NCBI GenBank assembly: GCA_003598085.1
Contig: QZKU01000042.1
Location: forward strand, 50,194-114,193
Source: Candidatus Abyssobacteria bacterium SURF_5
Lineage (GTDB): Bacteria; Abyssobacteria; SURF-5
Direction: 5' to 3'
Length of the DNA: 64,000 nucleotides
The position numbers were made by a program, and so were the translations under genes. Below, one piece after another: positions 1 to 9,101 of this stretch. The number at the start of each line of letters is the position of its first letter. Within the stretch, counting starts at the first letter, position 1. The notes under the pieces are model-generated. The model ran no database searches, was not told where the DNA came from, and was given only the letters and a program-made list of their open reading frames with translations.

Positions 1-676
1 CGGTGTCCTTGCCAAGGACGACGGGCGGAATATCGATCTCGTCGGTCGGCGGATAGAACTGCGGGCCCGGATGCGCTTTTCTCTCGGCGAAACGAAGCCC
101 CATCGCCTGCTTTTCCTCGTCGGTCTCAGGGATGCTGAGGTCTTCCCAGCCGTCGGTGATAAGCTGGTCGGCGAGAACGGTGACGGGGGTCCGGAAGCGT
201 TCTGAGAGATAGAAGGCTTCAATAGTCAGGAAAAAAGCTTCCTGCGCGCTGTTCGGCGCGAGCACGATTGTCTCGAAGTTGCCGCCCTGCGTCACATAGC
301 GGCTGAGGTAGAATTCTCCCTGGCCGGGAGCGCCGGTAATTCCGCTGACGGGCCCAACCCTTTGCGAGTTGAGGACGACGAGCGGGATCTCGCATCCAAT
401 CGCCCAGCCGTAGGGGTCGGCGTACAGGATGAAGCCGGGACCTGAGGTGGCGGTCATGGCTTTCATACCGCCGAGGGCCGCTCCAATCGCCATATGCATT
501 GCGGCAGTCTCATCCTCCGTCTGCACATAGAATCCGCCGACGCGGGGCAGCAGTCCGGACATGGCTTCGGCTATCTCGGTTGCCGGAGTGATCGGGTATC
601 CGCAGAAAACGCGGCATCCTGCCATAACTGCCGCCTGCGCCACGCCGAAGTTTCCCGTTTCCAAATAGCGTTTCAT
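1..676 (-). CDS. 2-oxoacid:ferredoxin oxidoreductase, alpha subunit (partial, 3' end outside window)
   Basis: The gene reads leftward from ATG at 676 and runs off the window, so about 225 N-terminal residues are visible. They carry the pyrimidine-domain signature of the KorA/VorB/PorA family: GYPITPATEI near residue 24, then QTEDETAAMHMAIGAALGG and TATSGPGF. The family oxidatively decarboxylates 2-oxoacids to acyl-CoA with ferredoxin as acceptor, or runs in reverse, in the cytoplasm; it needs beta (TPP) and usually gamma/delta subunits, presumably encoded further left. The upstream flavoprotein gene ends 66 bp before this start on the same strand, so the two look co-transcribed. Which 2-oxoacid is used (2-oxoglutarate, branched-chain, pyruvate) cannot be told from this fragment. 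Confidence 0.88.
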   Translation of the reverse strand, partial: MKRYLETGNFGVAQAAVMAGCRVFCGYPITPATEIAEAMSGLLPRVGGFYVQTEDETAAMHMAIGAALGGMKAMTATSGPGFILYADPYGWAIGCEIPLVVLNSQRVGPVSGITGAPGQGEFYLSRYVTQGGNFETIVLAPNSAQEAFFLTIEAFYLSERFRTPVTVLADQLITDGWEDLSIPETDEEKQAMGLRFAERKAHPGPQFYPPTDEIDIPPVVLGKDT

Positions 677-742
677 CCGCTCGTTCCTTCTACCTTCCGC
701 ATTATCTTGGTATTGCAGCGAGCCGTGGAATCAACAACGGCC

Positions 743-2380
743 TCATTTTTTCTCGACCACTTCGATTGAAAAATCGGGGCAGGCGTAAAAGCACGCCATG
801 CACCCGACGCACTGTTTGCTGCGCGAGGCAAACACCGGCCTGTATCCGCGGTTATTGAATTTTTGTCCTGCTTCAAACACATTCAGGCCGCAGACTTCGA
901 TGCAGTAGCCGCATTCTTTGCATCCTTCCGTATGCACTTCAACTTCATAAAGGCGGGCATCGCAGTTTCTGCAACGGGCCGCCTCTTTCATTGCCATTTG
1001 TTTTGTCAGCCCGATTTCGATTGGGCGGAAACTGCTGGGGTGGTCGCTCAAGGGAATGCAGGGAATCGAAATGCGTTCTTGCTGTGCTGCGCCATCTTCC
1101 AGAACGACGCTCTCCTCGACCGGCGCGAGCGGCTGATCAATCTGGCCGGGTCCCCCGAGGAATTTATCAATTGATGATGCCGCTTTTCTTCCGTGGGCGA
1201 TCGCCTCGATAATGGATGCCGGCCCGCTCACCAGATCGCCTCCGGCGAATAGTCCGTTCGTACCGGTGGACAAGGTATCCGGATCGACTGCAATTCGTTT
1301 CGTGTCGCGCCCGGCTTTTACTCCGATAGATTCGGCGAGATCGGGGGTTTGACCGACCGCTGCGATCACGGTGTCAACGGTCATCCTGAATTCGCTGTTA
1401 GGGACAGGAATGGGAGCAGGCCGCCCGCCGGCGTCCTTCTTTCCCAATTCCATTCGGAGCATGGACAACTCCAGCCGCGAGCTTTTTGGTTCGACGCGAA
1501 CGGGGGCGGCAAGAAAGAGAAAAGTGACACCCTCGAAGACTGCGCTTGTAACTTCTTCCTGGTATGCAGTCATTTCGGCTTGCGATCTGCGGTAAACGAC
1601 AAAAATTTCGCGGGCGCCGAGGCGGACTGCGCAACGGGCGGCGTCTACAGCGGTATTTCCACCTCCGATCACCGCAACCGTGCCATTCAGCGCAAGCTTC
1701 TGTGCCCGATTCACTTTTCTGAGGAAGGAGATGCCGTCGATGACGCCTGGCAAGTCATCTCCCGGGATACCGAGCGCGGCTCCTTTTTGTGCTCCGCAAG
1801 CCAGATAGACTGCATCAAATCCCTGTTGAAAGAGTTGATCGACCGACTCGACCGGCCGGCGCGTCTCTATCACAACGCCTATCTGCCTGATCTGCTCGAT
1901 TTCGGCGTCCAGAACTTCGCGGGGAAGCCGGTATTTCGGAATGCCGAAGCGCAGCATTCCACCGGGTTCCTCGAGCGCTTCGAGAACGGTCACGGCGTGG
2001 CCGAGCGTCGCGAGATAATATGCCGCCGTCAGTCCGCTCGGGCCAGATCCGACGACCGCCACTCGTTTTCCGGTTTTGGGTGCCAGTTTGAGGTTCCTGC
2101 GCCAAAGGTCTCCGCCTTTTTCGGCGGCTGCCCGCTTGAGCGCCCGGATGGCGATCGGGTCGCCGAACTGCCGGTTCGCGCATCCGGCTTCGCAGGGGCT
2201 GAAGCATGCATGGCCGCACACGGATGGAAAGGGGATGCGCTCGCGGATTACCGCCAGCGCTTCGTCGAACTTGCCCTCGCGGATGCGGCGGATATACCGC
2301 GGCACATCGATTCCGGCTGGACACGCCTCGCGGCAGCGGGTCAAGCGCAACTGCTCACGGGGCACTTCTTTTGGCTTCAT
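743..2380 (-). CDS. GltD-like FAD/NAD(P)-binding oxidoreductase with C-terminal ferredoxin domain
   Basis: 545 residues. The N-terminus has the Cys-rich Fe-S domain typical of GltD and dihydropyrimidine dehydrogenase (CREACPAG, then CGHACFSPCEAGC). It is followed by an FAD fold (VAVVGSGPSGLTAAYYLATL near residue 110) and an NAD(P) fold (VAVIGGGNTAVDAARCA near 240). The last about 60 residues form a 2[4Fe-4S] ferredoxin (CKECGYCIEVC, CVGCMACFYACP). Such proteins shuttle electrons between NAD(P)H and ferredoxin or a partner enzyme. Its place just upstream of a 2-oxoacid:ferredoxin oxidoreductase gene suggests it serves that enzyme. A GGAGG about 11 bp before ATG 2380 supports the start. The physiological partner is inferred from position only. 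Confidence 0.88.
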   Translation of the reverse strand: MKPKEVPREQLRLTRCREACPAGIDVPRYIRRIREGKFDEALAVIRERIPFPSVCGHACFSPCEAGCANRQFGDPIAIRALKRAAAEKGGDLWRRNLKLAPKTGKRVAVVGSGPSGLTAAYYLATLGHAVTVLEALEEPGGMLRFGIPKYRLPREVLDAEIEQIRQIGVVIETRRPVESVDQLFQQGFDAVYLACGAQKGAALGIPGDDLPGVIDGISFLRKVNRAQKLALNGTVAVIGGGNTAVDAARCAVRLGAREIFVVYRRSQAEMTAYQEEVTSAVFEGVTFLFLAAPVRVEPKSSRLELSMLRMELGKKDAGGRPAPIPVPNSEFRMTVDTVIAAVGQTPDLAESIGVKAGRDTKRIAVDPDTLSTGTNGLFAGGDLVSGPASIIEAIAHGRKAASSIDKFLGGPGQIDQPLAPVEESVVLEDGAAQQERISIPCIPLSDHPSSFRPIEIGLTKQMAMKEAARCRNCDARLYEVEVHTEGCKECGYCIEVCGLNVFEAGQKFNNRGYRPVFASRSKQCVGCMACFYACPDFSIEVVEKK

Positions 2381-2416
2381 TGAGATTCTTTCCTCCAGCG
2401 GGATTAGTTCCTATGG

Positions 2417-2446
2417 AGTATATAGGAAAAGAGGCCGAATTATCAA
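2417..2446 (-). promoter_or_regulatory. Sigma-70-type promoter for the flavoprotein/2-oxoacid oxidoreductase genes
   Basis: On the minus strand TTGATA (2446-2441) and TATACT (2422-2417) are separated by 18 bp. The -10 box ends 36 bp upstream of the ATG at 2380. Assigned by eye from the consensus. Confidence 0.5.
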
Positions 2447-2609
2447 GTAATTCAGGGCATTTTGAAATATTTACATGAACGGAAAAAGAGGGGGTGAGAA
2501 ATCCGGCGAGTTTCGGGGACCACGCGAGGCGCGTGGCTGTCGCTGCGCTCCAGCAACGCGAATTCCGTGATTGGAGCCAGCCCCCTTCGCCCGGACAGGC
2601 CTTGCCGGC

Positions 2610-2638
2610 TTGCATACCTAAGGGGGGTATGGTATAAT
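2610..2638 (+). promoter_or_regulatory. Promoter of the copper operon
   Basis: TTGCAT (2610-2615) and a perfect TATAAT (2633-2638) are 17 bp apart, and the -10 ends 45 bp before the csoR ATG. The spacer is occupied almost entirely by a CsoR-type operator, so a bound repressor would block RNA polymerase directly. Confidence 0.75.
2614..2630 (+). promoter_or_regulatory. CsoR-type operator
   Basis: ATACCTAAGGGGGGTAT is an imperfect inverted repeat (ATACC / GGTAT) with a G-run centre. CsoR/RcnR-family repressors are known to bind such AT-flanked G-tract palindromes. It lies between the -35 and -10 boxes of the promoter driving a csoR-like gene, as expected for autoregulation relieved by Cu(I). 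No second copy was noticed nearby. Confidence 0.65.
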
Positions 2639-2683
2639 TAAAGCAATGGGAGTATTCGGAAAACGAAATTCAGGAGAACGTAA

Positions 2684-2965
2684 ATGGCTGAGGTGGCCAC
2701 CACTCACAGAGAACAAGTTGCGCGCCTGAAGAGAATCGAGGGGCAGATACGGGGGATACAGCGGATGATCGAAGAGGAGCGTTACTGCATTGATATACTG
2801 TATCAGCTCCAGGCAATTGAAGCGGCCGTAAAGGTTGTCGAGGCGAACATCCTCAAGAAGCATCTTCAGCACTGTGTTGGGGATGCCGTCCGCTCGGGTT
2901 CAGAGCGCGAGCAGGACGCCAAACTTGAGGAGATAATCAAGCTGCTGTTTCGTCTTAAGATGTAG
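2684..2965 (+). CDS. csoR: Copper-sensing transcriptional repressor, CsoR family
   Basis: 93 residues, all-helical DUF156/CsoR fold. The Cu(I)-binding triad is present as C35, H60 and C64 (RYCIDI and KKHLQHC), matching the Cys-His-x3-Cys spacing of copper CsoR proteins rather than the RcnR (Ni/Co) or FrmR (formaldehyde) pattern. Apo-CsoR represses; Cu(I) binding releases DNA. It is the first gene of a csoR-rseC-copA operon, 18 bp before the next gene, with an operator inside its own promoter. The start at 2684 has AGGAG about 8 bp upstream. Cu specificity is inferred from the ligand triad and the downstream copA. Confidence 0.9.
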   Translation: MAEVATTHREQVARLKRIEGQIRGIQRMIEEERYCIDILYQLQAIEAAVKVVEANILKKHLQHCVGDAVRSGSEREQDAKLEEIIKLLFRLKM

Positions 2966-2983
2966 ATTGCAGAAAGGTAAGCT

Positions 2984-3427
2984 ATGGAAGCCGAAGTTGG
3001 GAAAGTCATTGATACGCGCCCCGGCCACGCGCACGTGGAGGTCCAGCAAAGCTGCATTTGCTCGAGCTGTAAAGTTGCCTCAAGTTGTGTGCACGGAACA
3101 GGCGGCGCCAGGATCATTGAGGCCCGGGATCCGCTCGGGGTATCGGTTGATCAGCGGGTTCGCATCGAGTTGTCGAGCGGCGGGTTGATCGGCGCCTCTT
3201 TTCTCGCGTACATAGTGCCCATTATCGCCATGTTTATTGGCGTTGTGCTTGGGTACTATCTGCCGGGGGAGGAGCGCAGCGACACGTGGGCCGGTCTTGG
3301 AGCGGTAGCCGGATTGGGAGTCGGCGTGCTGGTTTCTCGCGTTTCGGCGGACTGGCTCGCCAGGCGGGGCAAGATAACGCCAACGATAACGGCCATAGTT
3401 GCAGAGGGCGACATGGAGGAGAGATAG
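2984..3427 (+). CDS. RseC/MucC-like membrane protein (SoxR-reducing system family)
   Basis: 147 residues. A short N-terminal domain carries the family's Cys cluster (C24, C26, C29 and C35 within [12 protein letters not shown]). Two membrane helices follow at about 68-92 and 102-120, then a basic cytoplasmic tail. RseC-family proteins occur with Rnf-type electron transfer and the SoxR-reducing system and with sigma-E control; no biochemical activity is established. Here the gene sits between csoR and copA, ending 2 bp before the copA ATG, so it is almost certainly co-regulated by copper. A role in metal or thiol handling by the Cys cluster is speculation. Confidence 0.8.
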   Translation: MEAEVGKVIDTRPGHAHVEVQQSCICSSCKVASSCVHGTGGARIIEARDPLGVSVDQRVRIELSSGGLIGASFLAYIVPIIAMFIGVVLGYYLPGEERSDTWAGLGAVAGLGVGVLVSRVSADWLARRGKITPTITAIVAEGDMEER

Positions 3428-3429
3428 AG

Positions 3430-6099
3430 ATGCGAGCGAAGACATTTGCAGTCAATGGCATGACGTGCAACCACTGTGTTCAGACAGTCACGAAAGCTTT
3501 GAAGAATGTTGCGGGTGTGGAGAGTGCGGACGTTTCGCTCGAGCGGCGATCGGCGGATGTTCGATACGACGAGAAGAAAACCGATCCGGGCGCCATTCGT
3601 CGGGCGATCATCGAGGCCGGTTATGAAACAGACGAGGATTCAGGGGAGTCGGACGAGACCGGGTCTGGAGGCGATTCGATTGCTTCACGAGATTCGCCTG
3701 CGCGAAGGAGCCGATTCAAGATATCGGGCATGACGTGCGCCAATTGCGCGCGCACGATAGAACGAGGAGTGCAGGCGGTCGAAGGCGTTGTTTCCGCTTC
3801 GGTCAATCTGGTAGCGGAGACGCTGACGGTAGAATATGCCGATGGCGCCGTCGATGCCGAAGCCGTTAAGAAGAAAGTGGAATCGCTCGGCTACGGGGCG
3901 GCGCTGAGGGACGGCGAGGCGGAGACGCTCATATTCCGCCCGTCCGGGATGCACTGTTCGAGCTGCGCGGGCACGATCGAGAGCAGGCTCCGCCAGACTG
4001 CCGGCATCAGATCGGTGTCGGTGAATTTTGCGGCCGAGCGGGCGACGGTGGAATTTGACTCATCTCAGATCGATAAATCGCAAATTTTCAGGGTCGTTCG
4101 CGATCTTGGCTATACGCCTGAAGAGGAGCTCGAGGAGGAGCCGGAAGACAAGCGCGATCTGTACTGGCTGTTGTACAGCATTATCCTATCGATTCCAATA
4201 GTTTCCTCGATGTACGTGAATGTTTTCGGGACGGCTGAGCCGTATGTATTATTTGTTTTCACGACGCTGCTCCAATTCACTGCCGGATTGACTTTCTATT
4301 CGGGCGCCTATCATTCATTGAAGAACAGATTCGCCAATATGGACGTACTTGTCGCCCTCGGAATCAGCGCGGCGTACCTCTACAGTGCGGCGGTAACCTT
4401 TTTCCCCTCGTATATGCCTTCGGCGCATCTATTTTATGAGACATCCGCCTTACTGATCGTTTTCATCCGGTTCGGCAAAATGCTTGAGGCTCGCGCCAAG
4501 GGGCGGGCGAGCCGGGCGCTGAGGAAACTGCTCGAGCTTCAGGCGGAGCGTGCTCGTCTTCTGGTGAACGGGACGGAGCGCGAAGTCTCAGCGTCCGAGG
4601 TTACGATCGATGACGTCGTTGTGGTGCGGGCGGGCGAGAAAATTCCGGTGGACGGCGTGATTGTGGAGGGAAGTTCCAGCATTGATGAATCCATGATCAG
4701 CGGCGAGTCGGTTCCGGTGGACAAGGAACCGGGCAACGAAGTGATCGGAGCGACGATCAATCGGACAGGTCTTCTCACGATTCGGGCGACGCGCGTCGGC
4801 AGGGATTCGGTTCTTTCGCAGATCGTACGGATGGTGGAGGAGGCCCAGAGCGACAAGGCGCCGATCCAGCGGTTCGCGGACGTTGTTTCGAACTATTTTG
4901 TGCCGGCAGTCGTGGTGACGGCGGCTGCGACGTTCATTTTGTGGCTTAGCTTCGGCTCGCCGGCGGCAATCGGGGGAGGCAGCGTTTTCATTTTCGCGCT
5001 ATCGGCGGCAATAGCCGTTCTGGTTATCGCGTGTCCGTGTGCGCTTGGCCTCGCTACACCGACGGCCATCATGGTCGGAAGCGGAATCGGGCTCAATCGC
5101 GGCATCCTCTTCAAGCGGGCGTCGGTGCTGGAAAACATCTCGCGGCTGCAGACGATCGTTTTCGATAAGACCGGCACGCTCACCGAAGGCGCGCCTCGTG
5201 TGACTGATGTCGTTGCGCTCGATGGATCGCTCGATGAGAAGGGGTTGCTGGAGCTGGCGGCGGTGGCGGAGAGCAAGTCGTCGCATCCGCTGGCCCGCGC
5301 CGTAGCCGAAGAGGCAAAGAGACTTGGCCTGCATATCGAGGAGCCGTCGGCGTGTGAAGAAGCCGGCGGGAAAGGGATTATTTGCAGGCTGAATAATGGA
5401 GCCGATGCCGAGTTAATTGTAGGAAACCTGAAGCTGCTGCGCCAATATTCCGTTGAGATGGGCCGGGGAGAGGAGGCGGCGGCCGATCTGATGGCGGACG
5501 GCAAGACGATAGTATATGTGGCTTCGGGAAGCAAGCTCAGGGGCCTTGTGGCTCTCGCCGATGCGCCGAAACAAAATGCCGCCCGCGCGCTTGACGAACT
5601 GCGCCGGCTCGGCTTGAAGACGTGCATGATCACCGGTGACAACAGAAGGGCGGCCGACGCTATTGCGCGCGATCTCGGAATAGGAGAGGTTGAGGCGGAA
5701 GTGATGCCGGGGGAAAAAATAGAGGCGATCAGGAAGTTCCAATCGAATAATCAGCGGGTCGGCATGGTTGGTGACGGCATCAATGATGCTCCGGCGCTTG
5801 CGCAAGCGGACATCGGAATCGCGATTGGATCGGGCACGGACATCGCCAAGGAGACGGGCGACGTCGTGCTGGTGAAGAGCGACCTGATGGATGTGGTTCG
5901 AGCAATCAGGTTGGGCCGGCTCACGTTGCGAAAGGTGAAGCAGAATCTGTTCTGGGCGATGATTTACAATACGATAGGCATTCCGATTGCGGCTCTTGGT
6001 TTTCTGGAGCCGCGCTGGGCGGGTTTGGCGATGGCGCTCTCATCGGTATCGGTGGTGACAAATTCGCTACTGCTCAAGCGGTCCGGCAGGAAATTATGA
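3430..6099 (+). CDS. copA: Copper-exporting P1B-type ATPase with three heavy-metal-associated domains
   Basis: 889 residues from ATG 3430; the reading frame is open further upstream, but that part overlaps rseC. Three HMA domains come first, with metal-binding Cys pairs C13/C16, C103/C106 and C176/C179 (GMTCNHC, GMTCANC, GMHCSSC). The ATPase core follows: SGES actuator motif at 424-427, CPC at 535-537 in the transmembrane ion site, DKTGT with phosphorylated D579, and GDGIND at 781-786. The enzyme pumps Cu(I) from the cytoplasm at the cost of ATP. Three HMA repeats is more than the one or two usual in bacteria, and the third has MHCSSC instead of MTCxxC. Third gene of the csoR operon. Confidence 0.95.
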   Translation: MRAKTFAVNGMTCNHCVQTVTKALKNVAGVESADVSLERRSADVRYDEKKTDPGAIRRAIIEAGYETDEDSGESDETGSGGDSIASRDSPARRSRFKISGMTCANCARTIERGVQAVEGVVSASVNLVAETLTVEYADGAVDAEAVKKKVESLGYGAALRDGEAETLIFRPSGMHCSSCAGTIESRLRQTAGIRSVSVNFAAERATVEFDSSQIDKSQIFRVVRDLGYTPEEELEEEPEDKRDLYWLLYSIILSIPIVSSMYVNVFGTAEPYVLFVFTTLLQFTAGLTFYSGAYHSLKNRFANMDVLVALGISAAYLYSAAVTFFPSYMPSAHLFYETSALLIVFIRFGKMLEARAKGRASRALRKLLELQAERARLLVNGTEREVSASEVTIDDVVVVRAGEKIPVDGVIVEGSSSIDESMISGESVPVDKEPGNEVIGATINRTGLLTIRATRVGRDSVLSQIVRMVEEAQSDKAPIQRFADVVSNYFVPAVVVTAAATFILWLSFGSPAAIGGGSVFIFALSAAIAVLVIACPCALGLATPTAIMVGSGIGLNRGILFKRASVLENISRLQTIVFDKTGTLTEGAPRVTDVVALDGSLDEKGLLELAAVAESKSSHPLARAVAEEAKRLGLHIEEPSACEEAGGKGIICRLNNGADAELIVGNLKLLRQYSVEMGRGEEAAADLMADGKTIVYVASGSKLRGLVALADAPKQNAARALDELRRLGLKTCMITGDNRRAADAIARDLGIGEVEAEVMPGEKIEAIRKFQSNNQRVGMVGDGINDAPALAQADIGIAIGSGTDIAKETGDVVLVKSDLMDVVRAIRLGRLTLRKVKQNLFWAMIYNTIGIPIAALGFLEPRWAGLAMALSSVSVVTNSLLLKRSGRKL

Positions 6100-6118
6100 C
6101 GGTGATGTCGATAAGTGT

Positions 6119-6838
6119 CTATTCAGATTTCTCCTCATCCGTTGATTTGCCCAGATCAAGCATTCCCATTTGTCCGACATACGGAGCTGAGCGCACGCGC
6201 TTCAGGCGGGTAATGCGCTGGAGCACTTCCTGAATCCTGCTGCAGCTCTTGAGAATGATCTCGATATCTTCCCCGGATAATGGAACACCCTCCTGGAGGT
6301 CGCTTTGCATATTTTCGGCGGAAAGGACGACGGCCTGAAGCGGGTTGTTGATTTCGTGGTGAAGCATGATAGCCATCTCGCCGAGCGCGGCGAGTTTTTC
6401 GGCTTCAGTGAGTTTCTCGCGGGTGGCGCTGAGCTCATCATACAGCGTCTTGGTTCGCATGGCGGAGCGGACGCGAGCCAGAAGCTCCTGTGAATCGAAG
6501 GGCTTGGTCACGTAATCGTAGGCGCCGCTTTCGAGTCCCTTCACTTTACTCCTGAGATCGTCCATTGAGGTGACCAGGATGATGGGCACGTATTTGTTCT
6601 CGTGGATTTTCATGATCTGTCTGCACAATTCGAACCCGCTCATCTCCGGCATCACCACGTCCAGCAGGATCAGGTGAGGCTGGAATCGCCTGTCTTCGCT
6701 AAAGGCTTTTTCGGCGGTATGGGCGACTGCGACATCATATCCGCTGGCGGCAAGCTTGGTTTGCAAGAGCTCGGCGTTAATCAGGTCGTCGTCCACGACC
6801 AGGATTCTGCCTCGCTCTTTGCTTGTTCTTGCTGTCAT
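6119..6838 (-). CDS. Response regulator receiver fused to an HisKA-type dimerisation domain lacking an ATPase domain
   Basis: 239 residues. Residues 1-130 are a receiver domain with acidic pocket VVDDD, phosphoacceptor D60 (LILLDVVMPE) and the TKPF lysine. A linker coiled coil (about 131-150) leads into a DHp/HisKA H-box (LHHEINNPL, H161) that runs to about 215. The protein then ends in a short acidic tail: there are no N, G1 or G2 boxes, so no catalytic ATPase domain. It could act as a phosphotransfer relay or as a partner of another kinase. Its ATG overlaps the stop of the upstream propeller gene by 4 bp, so the two are translationally coupled. It converges on copA 19 bp away. Confidence 0.85.
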   Translation of the reverse strand: MTARTSKERGRILVVDDDLINAELLQTKLAASGYDVAVAHTAEKAFSEDRRFQPHLILLDVVMPEMSGFELCRQIMKIHENKYVPIILVTSMDDLRSKVKGLESGAYDYVTKPFDSQELLARVRSAMRTKTLYDELSATREKLTEAEKLAALGEMAIMLHHEINNPLQAVVLSAENMQSDLQEGVPLSGEDIEIILKSCSRIQEVLQRITRLKRVRSAPYVGQMGMLDLGKSTDEEKSE

Positions 6839-9069
6839 TGTGCGATGAAAGTGATTTTGCCTGCGCCGATATTGCCGTAGTAATCGACAGCTTTCAAGAC
6901 CACCGTGTGCTCTCCCTCTTCGAGTTCATCCGTTTGAAAGACAACCGTTTCTTCCGAGGAATCGAAAATTCCGTCTTCGGGGAAGACCGGCCGCCATTCA
7001 CCCGCATCGATGCTGTAATGGACAGCATTGAGGGGGCTGATACGATCTGAGATACTGGCGGAGACGCGGTAGCGTCTTGTAGCCTTCACTTTGCCGGCGG
7101 TCAATCCTTCAACTTGAGGGGAGGTATTATCGATGGTGAAAAAGTCACTCATTCGTTCGTCCTCCAAGGCGAGAGTTTCCGGATTGGCCGGTTGATCTGA
7201 GGCGACAACTTTCACCTGATACTCGCCATCGGGAACGGTTTCAGTATCCCAATCGTACAAGCTCTCGTTGATGTCTTTTTTCAGCGGCTTCCATTTCTGC
7301 TCGCCGTCCCCTCTGAAGAACAGGCCATATCTCAGTTTGTCATTATTCTGATCTTGAGCTTGCCATTGAATGCGGATTTTCGCATTTTTCGCGCTCGGAC
7401 CGTTAACGATCTCTTCATTGTTTGATGCGGGCTTATTTTCGGCCTGGCCGGCAGATGGCGGCATTGCCGGGGGCATTGCCTTCATGGCGGCGGCCAGATC
7501 ATTCGGGGCGGCGTCATTGTTATTTGGGGCTTTGCCGCCCACAGAAATCGAGTGGATTTTGGGCGGGAGGTTATTCTGGATATATGCCACTGTCACCTTG
7601 CGCAGCTCCGGTGATTCGTTTGGGTCCGACGTTTGCAGAATTGCGCGCCACTGGATGTAGCGTGCGGCCGGCGACGGAGATACGAAACTCTCTCTCGTTC
7701 CTCCATCGGGCCCCCATGCGCTCCAGGTGTCATCCGGGACCTGGCTATTTCCGCTCCGGGTTGAGAAAAGGATTCCGGTCCCGCGGGGGGTATCGGCTTC
7801 CCAGAATACTCGTCCCCATGTCGATACCGCTGTTGCGTCATGGACTTTTGAGAAAAAAGTTCCTTTCGCGGCATAAACCCCGCTGAATTGAATTACCGCC
7901 GCATCATTTCCCAGACCGGCCGCTATCGAGCCGTCCTTTTTTTGACGCAGCGCCAATACCTGTTTTTGGTCGGCCTTAAAAAAAGTTCCGGCCTCTCCGC
8001 CGGGTGAGACTATATATATTGTACCTTCGTCGCCCGAACCTGCCAGCAGATGTTCTCCCGCGAACGCCAGTGAAAAAATCAGCCGGTCGGGCGAAACCCA
8101 AAATTTTGAGGCGGCGCCGTTTTCGTCTATCTTATAGATTATGCAGCTTCTTTTTTTCGGAGTCGGAACTGCCGGGATTCCGGGAAGCGGGGCGGTCGGC
8201 TGGCCGTTATTGCCACCGTGCCCATTCCCGGACAAATCGATTTGGCCAAGGGCTTGTGCGGAAGACATATCGGCTGGCGCATTTTGGGGAGGTGAGACCT
8301 TTACGAAAAGGTCGCCCGGCGATGAAACCGCATAGAGGTTTCCCTGGGCATCCAGTGTCATTGCGGTGACTTCTTCAAGTTCCGTATCATGGAAGACCGC
8401 CGGTTTCCCCTTTCTATCGAATCGATAAATGATCCCATTCTGATCGGTTCCCGCAAAGACATTTCCGCGATCGTCGCCTATGAGCGAGAGCAGACGGCGC
8501 TCACGGGAGTCGTACAGGATGCGGCCCTTTCTGTCGGGACTGATTGCGAATAATTTCCCGTCATCGCCGGTTCCGGCCATCAAAGTTCCATCTTGTGTTT
8601 CCCAGAGCGCCCAGACAGCGGCCTGGCCGGTGTCGTAGTGTTCAGCGACTTCTCCTTTGGGATTAATCGTATAGATTTTCCCACCGGGGAATCCACCGGC
8701 GTACAGGGTCCCGTTTTTTCCCGCAAGCAGGGCAAATATTTGCTGCAATTTCAGTTGTGCGAAGGGCTCTGGCGTTCCATTGGGACTGATAAAAAAGATT
8801 CTGCCATCGCTGCCACTTCCTGCATAGAGGCGCCCTGCGGAATCTTCGGCGAGCGTCCACGCATAGCGCGCGTTCAGGTGAGCCGTTTGTGCTTTTGGGG
8901 CAAGCAGGATTCTGCCCGGCGCGATGATGGAAACGCCATCCGGCTCACCGGCGTCGAATGAGTTTTTTGTATTCTGCTCCCAAAGGGAACTGGTGACGGC
9001 CGACGCGCTGACGGCTGAGGTGATCATGAGAAAAAAGACAACTGCTCCAAGAACGGTTCGCCCTCTCAA
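6835..9069 (-). CDS. Exported beta-propeller repeat protein
   Basis: 744 residues with an N-terminal signal peptide (hydrophobic about 8-24, then SAVSASA). Residues about 60-400 contain repeated units of the form GxLYAGSGxDGRIFxISPxG, as in WD40/NHL/SMP-30-like propellers. The C-terminal half has immunoglobulin-like beta modules (YQVKVVASDQP; DGEYQV; EEGEHTVVLKAVDYYGN). A low-complexity Asn/Ala/Pro-rich linker lies at about 500-550. It is probably periplasmic or surface-exposed and binds a ligand or protein. It sits between an S55-type protein gene (32 bp upstream) and a response regulator gene (4-bp overlap). No catalytic motif was recognised. Confidence 0.75.
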   Translation of the reverse strand: MRGRTVLGAVVFFLMITSAVSASAVTSSLWEQNTKNSFDAGEPDGVSIIAPGRILLAPKAQTAHLNARYAWTLAEDSAGRLYAGSGSDGRIFFISPNGTPEPFAQLKLQQIFALLAGKNGTLYAGGFPGGKIYTINPKGEVAEHYDTGQAAVWALWETQDGTLMAGTGDDGKLFAISPDRKGRILYDSRERRLLSLIGDDRGNVFAGTDQNGIIYRFDRKGKPAVFHDTELEEVTAMTLDAQGNLYAVSSPGDLFVKVSPPQNAPADMSSAQALGQIDLSGNGHGGNNGQPTAPLPGIPAVPTPKKRSCIIYKIDENGAASKFWVSPDRLIFSLAFAGEHLLAGSGDEGTIYIVSPGGEAGTFFKADQKQVLALRQKKDGSIAAGLGNDAAVIQFSGVYAAKGTFFSKVHDATAVSTWGRVFWEADTPRGTGILFSTRSGNSQVPDDTWSAWGPDGGTRESFVSPSPAARYIQWRAILQTSDPNESPELRKVTVAYIQNNLPPKIHSISVGGKAPNNNDAAPNDLAAAMKAMPPAMPPSAGQAENKPASNNEEIVNGPSAKNAKIRIQWQAQDQNNDKLRYGLFFRGDGEQKWKPLKKDINESLYDWDTETVPDGEYQVKVVASDQPANPETLALEDERMSDFFTIDNTSPQVEGLTAGKVKATRRYRVSASISDRISPLNAVHYSIDAGEWRPVFPEDGIFDSSEETVVFQTDELEEGEHTVVLKAVDYYGNIGAGKITFIAQ

Positions 9070-9101
9070 TTGCTTCCTCCTTACCTGAAACGGTCAGTCA
9101 T

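Noticed and set aside
863-2383. Long open frames on the plus strand opposite the flavoprotein gene (103 and 344 codons)
   Set aside because: They lie antisense to a clear FAD/Fe-S gene, show no family motifs and lack ribosome binding sites.
3286-3429. Upstream in-frame extension of copA by 48 codons
   Set aside because: It overlaps the RseC-like gene, and the first HMA domain begins right after the ATG at 3430.
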